From an uncultured Alistipes sp. (GTDB lineage: Bacteria > Bacteroidota > Bacteroidia > Bacteroidales > Rikenellaceae): a stretch of DNA of 64,000 nucleotides. Numbering within the stretch: the stretch's first letter is position 1; the number at the start of each line of letters is the position of its first letter. Shown in pieces: positions 25,848-34,092 of the stretch. The stretch lies in contig CAJTIY010000003.1 of the NCBI GenBank assembly GCA_910576555.1, forward strand, positions 1 through 64,000. Reading direction: 5' to 3'. The position numbers and the translations under genes were made by a program. A model generated the notes under the pieces. It made no database searches and was not told the origin of the DNA. It saw only the letters and a list, made by a program, of their open reading frames with translations.

Positions 25848-27257
25848 ATGAATCCCACTTTCGAAGAGTTCGCTCTCGCCGTCTACCCGTTTCTCGATCC
25901 GCAGCCGTTCCATCGTGCCTATTACCGTGTGCTGGAGGCCTTCGCTGCGGGGCGCATCCGCCGCCTGATGGTCACCATGCCGCCCCAGCACGGCAAGAGC
26001 GTCGGGGCCTCGACGCTGCTTCCGGCCTACGTGCTCGGGCTCGACCCCGACTGCCGCGTGGCGATCGCCTCCTACTCCGGGTCGCTCGCCTCGCGCTTCA
26101 ACCGCCGGGTGCAGCGCATCATCGAGTCGCACGAATACGAGGCGTACTTCCCCGAGACCGCCATCAAGCGGGGAAGCAAGCCGCCCGGCTACATCCGCAC
26201 GGCCGACGAGGCCGAGATCATCGGGCGGCGGGGGAGTCTGCTGTCGGTCGGGCGCGAGGGGGCGCTCACGGGCAACCGCGTCGACTGTTTCATCCTCGAC
26301 GACCTCTACAAGGATGCGATGGAGGCCCATTCGCCGGTCGTGCGGGCCAATTGTTGGGAGTGGTACACGTCGGTGGTGCGCACGCGCATGCACAACGCCT
26401 CGCGCGAACTGGTCGTCTTCACGCGCTGGCACGAGGAGGATCTGATCGGGACGCTCGCGGCGCGGGAGCCGGTGGTCGTGTTGCGCGCGTGGGCGCAGCT
26501 GGAGGCCCATCCTGCCGATGCGTGGCTGCATCTCGACTTCGAAGCGCTGAAAACCGGGCCCCCGAGCGAGGTCGATCCCCGCCTGCCGGGCGAGGCGCTG
26601 TGGGAGGCGCAGCACGGCGCTGCGCTGCTCGAAGCCAAGCGGCGCCTCGACCCGGTGCAGTTCGAGGCCCTGTATCAGGGGCGGCCTTCGGTGCGCGAGG
26701 GGCTGTTGTACGGGATGAATTTCGCCGAGTACGACGAGCTGCCCCCGGCCATCGTCCGGCGCGGCAACTACACCGATACGGCCGATACGGGCGACGACTA
26801 CCTCTGTTCGATCTGCTATGCGGTCGACAGCGAGGGGACGATCTTCGTCACCGATGCGGTCTATACGCGCGAGCCGATGGAGGTCACCGAACCCGCGGTC
26901 GCCGAGATGCTGCTCCGTTCGGAGGCGCGCGAGGCGGCTATCGAGAGCAACAACGGAGGTCGCGGCTTCGCGCGCGCCGTGCAGCGCCGTGCGCCCGGCG
27001 TGCGGATCGGCTGGTTCCACCAGAGCGGCAACAAGGAGGCCCGCATCCTCTCCAACTCCGCCACGGCGCTGCGGCTCCTGCGCTGGCCGCGGGGCTGGCA
27101 TCGGCGCTGGCCCGACCTTTATGCGCATCTGACGACCTATCGCCGGCAGTTCCGTGCCAACCGGTGGCACGATGCCGCCGATGCGGTGACGGGGATCGTC
27201 GAGCGCGAGGCGGTCGTAGGCGGAGGCCGGCGTCTGAAGGAACTGCGGTTTTTCTGA
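25848..27257 (+). CDS. phage terminase large subunit
   Basis: A 469-residue DNA-packaging motor. The ATPase half has a Walker A variant at residues 45-51 (PPQHGKS) and Walker B acidic pair Asp151-Asp152 (CFILDDLYKD). The C-terminal nuclease half shows CYAVDSEGTIFVTDAVYT, IESNNGG and DAADAVTGI, with acids placed as in RNase H-like terminase nucleases. Both halves look intact. No small terminase, portal, capsid or tail gene follows, only 860 bases of gene-free sequence. It is either the last gene of a decayed prophage or a domesticated, repressor-controlled module. The ATG was chosen because upstream sequence is low-complexity. Confidence 0.9.
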   Translation: MNPTFEEFALAVYPFLDPQPFHRAYYRVLEAFAAGRIRRLMVTMPPQHGKSVGASTLLPAYVLGLDPDCRVAIASYSGSLASRFNRRVQRIIESHEYEAYFPETAIKRGSKPPGYIRTADEAEIIGRRGSLLSVGREGALTGNRVDCFILDDLYKDAMEAHSPVVRANCWEWYTSVVRTRMHNASRELVVFTRWHEEDLIGTLAAREPVVVLRAWAQLEAHPADAWLHLDFEALKTGPPSEVDPRLPGEALWEAQHGAALLEAKRRLDPVQFEALYQGRPSVREGLLYGMNFAEYDELPPAIVRRGNYTDTADTGDDYLCSICYAVDSEGTIFVTDAVYTREPMEVTEPAVAEMLLRSEAREAAIESNNGGRGFARAVQRRAPGVRIGWFHQSGNKEARILSNSATALRLLRWPRGWHRRWPDLYAHLTTYRRQFRANRWHDAADAVTGIVEREAVVGGGRRLKELRFF

Positions 27258-28115
27258 CGGGGTGTTTCGGGGAGGGCTGTGGGGCGGCTCCGGGGGCGCG
27301 GATAAGGCCGGGGCGGATGGCGGCAGGCTGCGGTTCGATGGGGTGCGGGACGGATGGTCGGTGGCGGCAGGCTCCGGTTCGGAATCGTTCGCGATGGCTG
27401 GCTGCGGGCGCCCGGGGAAGTTCGGGGCCGTTCCGATCGGGCGTCGAGGGTTTCCGAGCCGATCGGACGGGGCTCCGGTGGTGGACCGTGCCGGATCGGT
27501 TCGGGTGACGCAGTCCGCAGGAAGTTCGCGGACGGTTCCGGACGGTTCGGGTCGATGCCGGTCGGCTGCGACGGGGCGATTCGGGCACGACGGTACGGAT
27601 TGCTGTCCGGGAACGGCCGGAGTCGTTCGGATAGGGGCGATCGGCTGTGATGGAGCGAGTCGGACACGACAGCGCAGTTGCTGTCCGGATAAGGGGCGGA
27701 GCCGCTCGGGGACGGTGATGCTCGGGAGCGCTTGTCGCCGGCCGTATGCCCCGCGCAACGTCACGAACCGTCGGCGCGCATCGGAGCGGGTGTACGCCGT
27801 GATTAGAGCGCACGAACGACGGGCTGCGGTGAGGCGCGCAGGTAACGATCCGGACAGCGATGGGAGGCCGGAGCCGGCGATTGCGGGTGAATCCGAGGAG
27901 TGGGGCGTCTTGCCCGAAGCATGTGCCGGGGTCGGGGGCCGGGTTTGTTTCCGACCGGTGCGGTGGGCGAGATCGAAGCGGGCGGATCCGTGGGGTGCCG
28001 GTGTTCCGGCATACCGTATGTGTGCGACCGTGGCGACTGCGGCGACCGCGGGCATTGCGGACGGCTGTCGGAGGCAGCAGGGGCGAGAAGCGCAGGGATC
28101 CTGCAGGCGGCGAAC
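27258..28115. other. gene-free GC-rich stretch with degenerate repeats
   Basis: About 860 bases with no supportable gene. It holds runs of short related units, such as CGGCAGGCTGCGGTTCG (near 27325) against CGGCAGGCTCCGGTTCG (near 27366), and the 79-bp repeat at 27563-27720. No phage gene remnant can be read in any frame. Confidence 0.5.
27563..27720 (+). repeat. degenerate 79-bp tandem duplication
   Basis: Unit one starts CGGCTGCGACGGGGCGATTC at 27563 and unit two CGGCTGTGATGGAGCGAGTC at 27642. Both continue through matching GGnCACGAC and TTGCTGTCCGG blocks to a CGGAG-CG-TCGG end. The copies are clearly related but diverged. Confidence 0.65.
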
Positions 28116-28147
28116 GAAAAACGACCGCAGCGGAAACTGCGGTCGTT
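28116..28147 (-). terminator. terminator of the HU-bEBP-lptE-secG operon
   Basis: Stem AACGACCGCAG/CTGCGGTCGTT (28120-28147) with a 6-base loop, followed on the minus strand by TTTCG. It is 34 bases past the secG stop. Confidence 0.8.
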
Positions 28148-28181
28148 TGCGGTTGTTCGCGGAGGGACTCCGCGGCCGGAG

Positions 28182-28562
28182 CTATTCGGCCACGACTTCG
28201 TTCGAAACCTCCGTTGCGGCCTCGGTCTCGACAGCGTCGGCCGCCGGGATTTCAGCCTGCGGAATGCCCGTCTCGGCCTCGAAGAGATGCTCCTGCATGG
28301 CTTTCGCGTCCTTAGCCGTGTCGCTCGTGCCGATCAGGCTGCGATCCATCGCCAGCGTTGCCACGAGGCTCAAGACCACGATGGCGATGGCCATCGTCCA
28401 CGTGAATTTCTCCAGAAAATTGGTGGTTTCGCGCACGCCCATCACCTGATTCGAGGCGCCGAAGTTGGCGGCCATGCCGCTTTTGGGGTTCTGCACCAAT
28501 ACCGCGAGGATCACCAGAACGCTCGCGACGAGTATCAGGGCAATGCAAATCGTGTATAACAT
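28182..28562 (-). CDS. secG: preprotein translocase subunit SecG
   Basis: A 126-residue inner-membrane partner of SecYE. Two membrane helices (about 3-23 and 54-72) flank the conserved cytoplasmic loop VLVQNPKSGMAANFGASNQV, the SecG signature. An acidic, Ala/Glu-rich tail of about 45 residues extends past the usual end, a common Bacteroidota addition. It is the last gene of a five-gene operon, 13 bases after the TPR-like gene. Confidence 0.93.
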   Translation of the reverse strand: MLYTICIALILVASVLVILAVLVQNPKSGMAANFGASNQVMGVRETTNFLEKFTWTMAIAIVVLSLVATLAMDRSLIGTSDTAKDAKAMQEHLFEAETGIPQAEIPAADAVETEAATEVSNEVVAE

Positions 28563-28575
28563 AGCTGATTAATTA

Positions 28576-29049
28576 TTAGTTTTCGGTTTTGCGTATTAAC
28601 TCGGCAAAGTAAACACTTTTTTCGGGATTTAGCAAACTTAATTTGCGATAAATCGCTGCCGCCTGCTCCCGAAGCCCCTGTGCGAGATAGATTTCGGCCA
28701 GCTCCTCGCTCACCAGCTCGTCCTCGTCGTCCAGTTCGGCCGCGGTGCGGACCTCCCCGTCCGGCGCCCCTTCGTCGGCCACGATGCGCAGATCCTCCTC
28801 GCCGAGGAAGCGTTCGATGATGTCGTCGGCAGCGAAGGCCGTGAAGGCGTCGGCTTCGGGCGCCTCCGTCGCGAGGCTGCTCTGGGCGCGCCACGGCGCG
28901 ACGGCCTCCCACAGAGGATCGCTCGCGCCCGCCGCCCGCGCACGGGCGATGCGTGCCGGCAGGAACCACGCGTAGCGTTCGGCCGCCGCCGCGAGCTCTG
29001 TCTCGGAGAGGAGGTCCGGCGTGCCGGGGATGCGTTCGGAATCCTTCAT
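28576..29049 (-). CDS. TPR-like protein between lptE and secG
   Basis: A 157-residue acidic soluble protein. The last about 50 residues read as one TPR-like helix pair (SEELAEIYLAQGLREQAAAI YRKLSLLNPEK). The front is Ala-rich and helical without a signal peptide. Proteins in this position, with a single C-terminal TPR, are common in Bacteroidota operons carrying lptE and secG, but their function is not known to me. It starts 4 bases after the lptE stop codon. Confidence 0.7.
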   Translation of the reverse strand: MKDSERIPGTPDLLSETELAAAAERYAWFLPARIARARAAGASDPLWEAVAPWRAQSSLATEAPEADAFTAFAADDIIERFLGEEDLRIVADEGAPDGEVRTAAELDDEDELVSEELAEIYLAQGLREQAAAIYRKLSLLNPEKSVYFAELIRKTEN

Positions 29050-29053
29050 GGCA

Positions 29054-29578
29054 TTACCAGTTGGAGGCCGAAGCCTGAAAGATGTCGGTGACGATCTTCT
29101 CGACGATCTGCGGGATCAGGTCGCCCTCGACCTCGTTGAGCAGCAGCTCCGAATTGTAGTCCTCGTAGGCGGTGAAGGTGCGCGAGGACCACGACGCCTT
29201 CTCGTCGAGCGCGTTGGTGAAGCGAACCCGCACGGTGATCGTCAGTCGGTTGAGCGTGGCGTATTCGTCGCTCGACACGCCGGATGTCTGCGACGTGTAG
29301 TTGGTGATCTCGCCCTCGAAGGCGAAGTCGCCGCCCTCCTCGACCTGCATTAGCTTCGTACGGCGCGAGAATATGTCGACGAGCGCGTCGGTGAGCGTCG
29401 GACTCAAGAGCGGGGAGACCATCGCGGCGTTGTTGGGGAAGTAGGCCACCGAGAAGGTCTTGGCATCGGGCGGAATCGAGGCGCCCGAAAGCGAATATTT
29501 GACCTGCAGGCCGCAGCCGTCGATCGCGAGGACCGCGGCCAGCATGAGTGCGAAGCGGAGTAAGCGTGTCGGTTTCAA
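29054..29578 (-). CDS. lptE: LPS assembly lipoprotein LptE-like
   Basis: A 174-residue outer-membrane lipoprotein expected to plug the LptD channel that places LPS on the cell surface. The lipobox is AIDGC, with a mature start at Cys; YSLSGASIPPDAKTFSVAYF and the later NRLTITVRVRF match the Bacteroidota LptE family. I prefer a TTG start at 29578 because it gives a perfect lipoprotein signal (KPTRLLRFALMLAAVL); the longer ATG at 29623 would add 15 polar residues. Alpha/beta layout and position before the TPR and secG genes support the call. Confidence 0.85.
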   Translation of the reverse strand: MKPTRLLRFALMLAAVLAIDGCGLQVKYSLSGASIPPDAKTFSVAYFPNNAAMVSPLLSPTLTDALVDIFSRRTKLMQVEEGGDFAFEGEITNYTSQTSGVSSDEYATLNRLTITVRVRFTNALDEKASWSSRTFTAYEDYNSELLLNEVEGDLIPQIVEKIVTDIFQASASNW

Positions 29579-29623
29579 TGCGTGGCAATCGTTAAAGTGT
29601 TCTGTTTCTTGTCGGTACGGCAC

Positions 29624-29980
29624 CGAGCCGGGGTTCGCCGCTCCGAAGCGGGGCCGGCTCGCGGCGGTGCGTGCCGTGTAGTCCGTGCCGTGTAGTCCGT
29701 GTCGGGCAGCTCGATCGTGTGGTCCGTGCCGGGGCCGGTTTCGCGCGGGGGATTCGCAGCCGGCGGGACATGGGCCGGAGCTCCGCCCTTGTCGCTTCGA
29801 CCGTTCGTCGGGCGGCGCCTCGTGCGCCGTGGTCCGGCCTTCGCGGGCGCCATCTGCGGTTCGACCGGCGGTATCGGCCGTGCCGGACGGGTCCTATGGG
29901 GCGGTCCCGGGCCGTGCGGCGCCGCACGGCGCATCCGGAGCCGTCCGGAACTCTTCGGAACTCTCCGGAACTCTCCGGGA
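29624..29980. other. gene-free stretch inside the operon
   Basis: About 360 bases between the sigma-54 activator and lptE with no convincing frame. It contains repeated CTCTCCGGAACT-like units (29948-29980) and CGTGCCGTGTAGTCCGTG pairs (29668-29706). No promoter box is seen, so lptE probably depends on readthrough. Confidence 0.45.
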
Positions 29981-31276
29981 TCAGTAGCTCTCCTCTATCC
30001 CCAGCTCCTTGAGCTTGCGGTAGAGCGTACGCTCCGACATGAAGAGCTCGGCGGCCGCTTCGCGGCGGCGTCCGTTGTTGCGGCGCAGCGCGCGGACGAT
30101 CTGCTCGCGCTGCATGTCGGCCTTCGTCCGCTCGCGCGGAGCCTCCTCGACAACCTCCTCGCTCTCGGCATAGACGGGCGAGGCGGGCGGCGGCGTGTAG
30201 AGCGGTGCGGCGGAGGGTGCGTAGCCGGGATGCGTGCCGTAGCCGTGCGCCGCCGTGCGCGCGTCGTAGACGGCGGGCGGATAGGCCGCGGATTGCGCCG
30301 CGGAGGGCAGCAGGGCCTTGACGTCGGCGGCGGCCGGCCGGTAACCCGAGGCGTTGCGCATCAGGTCGCCCAGCATTCGCTTCAGCTCGTTGATGTCGGC
30401 CCGCATGTCGAACAGGATTTTGTAGAGCAATTCGCGTTCCGTCGACGAGCCGTCGTCGGTCCGGCCCGCAGCGGCGATCGGCGTCTCGTTCTGCTGGGGC
30501 GGCAGGTATTTGGCCAGAATCTCGGGTGTGATGAGGCGCACCTGCTCGATGGCCGAGATCTGCTCGGCGACGTTCTTCAGCTGGCGGATGTTGCCGCGCC
30601 AGTAGTAGCTGCGGAGCATCTGCCGCGCTCCGTCGTCGAGCGTGACGGCCGGCATGCGGTACTGCGTCGCGACGTCGGCGGCGAATTTGCGGAACAGCAG
30701 CGGAATGTCGTCCGGCCGTTCGCGCAGCGACGGCACCGCGATGGGCACCGTGCCGAGGCGGTAGTAGAGATCCTCGCGGAAGCGGCCTTCGGCCACGGCC
30801 CGCGGCAGGTCGACGTTCGTCGCCGCGATGACGCGCACGTCGGTCTTGCGCACCTGCGACGACCCGACGCGGATGAATTCGCCCGACTGCAGCACGCGGA
30901 GCAGGCGGGCCTGCGTGGCGTGGGGCAGCTCGGCCGCCTCGTCGAGGAAGATCGTGCCTCCGTCGGCCTCCTCGAAGTAGCCTTTGCGGGCCTCGGTGGC
31001 CCCCGTGAAGGCCCCCTTCTCGTGGCCGAAGAGTTCCGAGTCGATCGTACCCTCGGGGATCGCCGCGCAGTTCACGGCGATGTATTTGTTGTGCTTGCGG
31101 GCCGAGTAGGCGTGGATCACCTGCGGGAAGAACTCCTTGCCGGCGCCGCTCTCGCCCGTGACGAGCACCGTCAGGTCGGTGGGCGCCACGCGCAGCGCCA
31201 CCTCGAGGGCCCGATCGAGGAGCTCCGAGGTGCCGATGATGCCGAAGCGCTGTTTTACGGTCGTGATGTCGGTCAT
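29981..31276 (-). CDS. sigma-54-dependent transcriptional activator (AAA+/Fis)
   Basis: A 431-residue bacterial enhancer-binding protein. The AAA+ domain starts near residue 12: Walker A GESGAGKE, the sigma-54 contact loop GAFTGA, Walker B GGTIFLDE, and arginine-finger region VRVIAATNVDLP. A long Ala/Tyr/Pro-rich linker (about 320-385) follows, then a Fis-type helix-turn-helix (REAAAELFMSERTLYRKLKE). It lacks any receiver, GAF or PAS domain, so activity may depend on abundance or a partner. It opens with ATGA overlapping the HU-CCDC81 gene stop. Genes for LPS transport and secretion lie downstream in the same operon. Confidence 0.92.
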   Translation of the reverse strand: MTDITTVKQRFGIIGTSELLDRALEVALRVAPTDLTVLVTGESGAGKEFFPQVIHAYSARKHNKYIAVNCAAIPEGTIDSELFGHEKGAFTGATEARKGYFEEADGGTIFLDEAAELPHATQARLLRVLQSGEFIRVGSSQVRKTDVRVIAATNVDLPRAVAEGRFREDLYYRLGTVPIAVPSLRERPDDIPLLFRKFAADVATQYRMPAVTLDDGARQMLRSYYWRGNIRQLKNVAEQISAIEQVRLITPEILAKYLPPQQNETPIAAAGRTDDGSSTERELLYKILFDMRADINELKRMLGDLMRNASGYRPAAADVKALLPSAAQSAAYPPAVYDARTAAHGYGTHPGYAPSAAPLYTPPPASPVYAESEEVVEEAPRERTKADMQREQIVRALRRNNGRRREAAAELFMSERTLYRKLKELGIEESY

Positions 31277-32127
31277 TGCTCTTCGGGCGTTTGGGTGGTG
31301 CCGGCAGCCGGCGTATCGGGTGCCGAGGCGTCGTCCGCCGGCTGCGTCGCGTCGTCGCCGGCGTGCGGGACGGGGTGCGTCGTCTCGTAGCGGACGGCCG
31401 GCTCCTCCTCCTGCGCCTGCTGCGCCTCGCGCCAGAGGCCGAAGGCGATGGCGGCCGCGGCGAGCGCGATGGCGAGCACGGCGATCCAGATGAAGCGGTC
31501 GGCGCCCCGGCGGCGCGGCGGGCGGTCGACATAGGTGTAGGCGTCGGTGCTCTTCTGCGGACGGCCGTAGCGGAGGCCGCGCACCGACGGATCGGGGTGC
31601 ATCTTCGCCGAGCGCGAGATGGCCGGTTCGGCCGGAGTCCGCGGCTCTGCGGGCCCCTTTTCGGCCGGCGTTTCGGCGTCGGAGGCGCTTTGCGCCGGGG
31701 ATTTCGCGGTGTGCTGCGGTGCGGGTGCGGCCTCTGCCGCGGGCTTCTCCGGCGCTGCGGCCAGCCGTGCCGGTGCCGTGGGTTCCGATGCGGTCTCCGC
31801 GGCGGCGGGCAGGCTCGGACGGGGGCTGTAGTCGAAGACGATCGTGCCGTTGGGGCCGGGTTTCAGTGTGCCGAGCCCCTCGGCGCGGTACTCCTCGCCG
31901 CGCGAGACGGCGTGGCGCACCTCGAAGACGAAGCGGTCGATCTCGCCCGCGGCCTCCAGTTCGTTGAGGCCCGCCGTGCGGAGTTCGCCGCGCAGGACGC
32001 CGTCGTCGCGCTTGAGCAGTTCGGTGAAGAGCACCTGTCCCGGCTCTTTGACGATGAAGGCGCCGAGCTGGGGGACGACGAGCCGCTTGTGCGACTCCAG
32101 AAAGGATGATATGATTGCGATGAGCAC
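31273..32127 (-). CDS. HU-CCDC81 domain membrane protein
   Basis: About 284 residues. The N-terminal about 100 residues match the prokaryotic HU-CCDC81 domain (LIAIISSFLESHKRLVVPQL GAFIV, then RHAVSRGEEYRAEGLGTL). A low-complexity Ala/Pro/Glu linker (about 105-200) leads to one membrane helix (about 218-238, FIWIAVLAIALAAAAIAFGLW). Relatives usually end in a peptidoglycan-binding SPOR domain; here only a short acidic tail remains. A GTG start at 32127 is preferred, since a consensus promoter (32152-32183) places the transcript start near 32146; a longer frame to 32202 would read through that promoter. It is the first gene of the operon. The role is likely structural at the envelope. Confidence 0.7.
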   Translation of the reverse strand: MLIAIISSFLESHKRLVVPQLGAFIVKEPGQVLFTELLKRDDGVLRGELRTAGLNELEAAGEIDRFVFEVRHAVSRGEEYRAEGLGTLKPGPNGTIVFDYSPRPSLPAAAETASEPTAPARLAAAPEKPAAEAAPAPQHTAKSPAQSASDAETPAEKGPAEPRTPAEPAISRSAKMHPDPSVRGLRYGRPQKSTDAYTYVDRPPRRRGADRFIWIAVLAIALAAAAIAFGLWREAQQAQEEEPAVRYETTHPVPHAGDDATQPADDASAPDTPAAGTTQTPEEQ

Positions 32128-32151
32128 GTTCGGTGTGGGTTGATTCGGCAC

Positions 32152-32183
32152 CAAAATTACCTCTTTTCGCAGAAAAAAACAAA
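32152..32183 (-). promoter_or_regulatory. promoter of the HU-bEBP-lptE-secG operon
   Basis: Minus strand TTTG (32183-32180), 20 bases, TAATTTTG (32159-32152). Exact consensus; no sigma-54 type -24/-12 element is seen here. Confidence 0.75.
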
Positions 32184-32344
32184 ATCCGCCCCGGTTTTTC
32201 AAAATAATCGGACGAAGTGTCGTCTATCCGGAAAATATTCGCTTACTTTGCAACCCCGCAATCCGGGGAATCCGGCCGAGCTACTTGCGTCCGTTTCGGC
32301 GTATGTAATCGAGTCGGATCGGAAAAACAAGAGAGAACCGCGTC

Positions 32345-33739
32345 ATGAAAGACAAGTACATCGACCTTATCGAGCAGACGTTCGACTTCCCGCAGGACGA
32401 GTTTTCGGTCGAGGACAACGAGCTGCACTTCCACGACATTCCGCTGATGGAGCTGATCAAACAGTACGGAACGCCGCTCAAGATCACCTACCTGCCGAAG
32501 ATCTCGCAGCAGATCAGCCGTGCCAAGCGCATGTTCAACGTAGCGATGGCGAAGGTCGATTACAAGGGCTCCTATAATTATTGCTACTGCACCAAGTCGA
32601 GCCACTTCTCGTTCGTGCTGGAGGAGGCGCTCAAGAACGACATCCACCTCGAGACCTCGTCGGCCTACGACATCCACATCATCAATGCGCTCTACGACGG
32701 GGGCATCATCGACAAGGACCGCTACATCGTCTGCAACGGTTTTAAGCGCCCGCAGTATGTCGAGAACATCGCGCAGCTGGTCAACGACGGCTTCACGAAC
32801 ACGATTCCGGTGCTCGACAACAAGGAGGAGCTCGACCTGTTCGAGGACGCCTTCACCAAGAAGTGCAAGGTGGGCATCCGCATCGCCTGCGAGGAGGAGC
32901 CGAAGTTCGAGTTCTACACCTCGCGGCTCGGCATCCGCTACAACGACATCGTCGACTTCTACAAGGCCAAGTTGAAGAACAGCAAGAAATTCCAGCTCAA
33001 GATGCTGCACTTCTTCATCAATACGGGCATCAAGGATACGGCCTACTACTGGAACGAGCTGTCGAAGTGCATGAACATCTACTGCGAGCTGAAGGCCATC
33101 TGCCCCGAGCTCGACAGCCTCAACATCGGCGGCGGATTCCCCATCAAGAATTCGCTTAACTTCGAGTACGACTACGAGTACCTGACCGAAGAGATCATCG
33201 CGCAGATCAAGAACATCTGCCAGCGCAACGGCGTCGAAGAGCCCAACATTTTCACCGAGTTCGGCTCCTTCACGGTGGGCGAGAGCGGTGCGGCGCTCTA
33301 TTCGATCGTCAACCAGAAGCAGCAGAACGACCGCGAGAACTGGTACATGATCGACTCGTCGTTCATCACCACTCTGCCCGATACGTGGGGCATCGACCAG
33401 CGCTACATCATGCTGGCGGTGAACAACTGGGACAAGGAGTATCAGCGCGTGCTGCTGGGCGGGCTCACCTGCGACAGCGAGGACTTCTACAACTCGGAGT
33501 GCCACACCAACGCCATCTTCCTGCCCAAGCTCGAGAAGGGCAATACGCAGTACATCGGCTTCTTCCACACGGGGGCCTATCAGGAGTCGCTGGGCGGCTT
33601 CGGCGGCATCCAGCACTGTCTGATCCCGGCGCCGAAACACGTGATCATCGACCGCGACAAGTCCGACAACGAATACTATACGCGCCTGTTCGCCAAAGAG
33701 CAGTCCTATCGTTCGATGATGCGCATTCTGGGGTATTGA
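32345..33739 (+). CDS. fold-type III PLP decarboxylase (arginine decarboxylase-like)
   Basis: A 464-residue PLP enzyme of the alanine racemase/ornithine-DAP-arginine decarboxylase fold. Lys84 in YCTKSSHF is the probable PLP-binding lysine. GGGFPIKNS is the phosphate-binding glycine loop, and HTGAYQESLGG near the end is the C-terminal barrel contact. The protein lacks the long inserts of SpeA from E. coli. Close Bacteroidota relatives are often labelled arginine decarboxylase, giving agmatine for polyamine synthesis, but diaminopimelate or other substrates cannot be excluded. It stands alone with a strong terminator. Confidence 0.8.
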   Translation: MKDKYIDLIEQTFDFPQDEFSVEDNELHFHDIPLMELIKQYGTPLKITYLPKISQQISRAKRMFNVAMAKVDYKGSYNYCYCTKSSHFSFVLEEALKNDIHLETSSAYDIHIINALYDGGIIDKDRYIVCNGFKRPQYVENIAQLVNDGFTNTIPVLDNKEELDLFEDAFTKKCKVGIRIACEEEPKFEFYTSRLGIRYNDIVDFYKAKLKNSKKFQLKMLHFFINTGIKDTAYYWNELSKCMNIYCELKAICPELDSLNIGGGFPIKNSLNFEYDYEYLTEEIIAQIKNICQRNGVEEPNIFTEFGSFTVGESGAALYSIVNQKQQNDRENWYMIDSSFITTLPDTWGIDQRYIMLAVNNWDKEYQRVLLGGLTCDSEDFYNSECHTNAIFLPKLEKGNTQYIGFFHTGAYQESLGGFGGIQHCLIPAPKHVIIDRDKSDNEYYTRLFAKEQSYRSMMRILGY

Positions 33740-33782
33740 TCCCCGACGCACGGCTTGCGGCGGCGGATCCGGCCGTCGTTCG

Positions 33783-33812
33783 AATCCCCTTTTTCCGAAA
33801 AGGGGATTTTTT
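33783..33812 (+). terminator. terminator of the PLP decarboxylase gene
   Basis: Stem AATCCCCTTTT/AAAAGGGGATT around a short CCG-containing loop, then a T run. 44 bases after the stop codon. Confidence 0.85.
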
Positions 33813-34092
33813 CGTGTCCGGCCGCATGTCGGGAAATCCGGGCGGAGCCGTCCGGCGAAACCTTCGGCTTCTGATGACGGTGCTTCGTTCGATGCGGTCG
33901 CCGGTCGATGGAGAGGGGGATATTCGGCCTCGTGCGACGGTGGCGGAACGAGCGGGACCTTTTCGGTCGCAGCCGGCAGGGTGTTTCGAAGGTCCGGAAC
34001 AGAAATTTTCTCCGCTTCGCATGCAGGAAATTCGCATGAAAAGCGCTATCTTGCGAAGCAATGGAGAGACGAAGAAATCTCGGGCGGAAATG
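33813..34092 (+). other. region upstream of the PagL-like gene
   Basis: No gene is supportable. A weak TATCTTG box near 34048 could be the promoter. Frames running through it lack domain signals. Confidence 0.4.
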
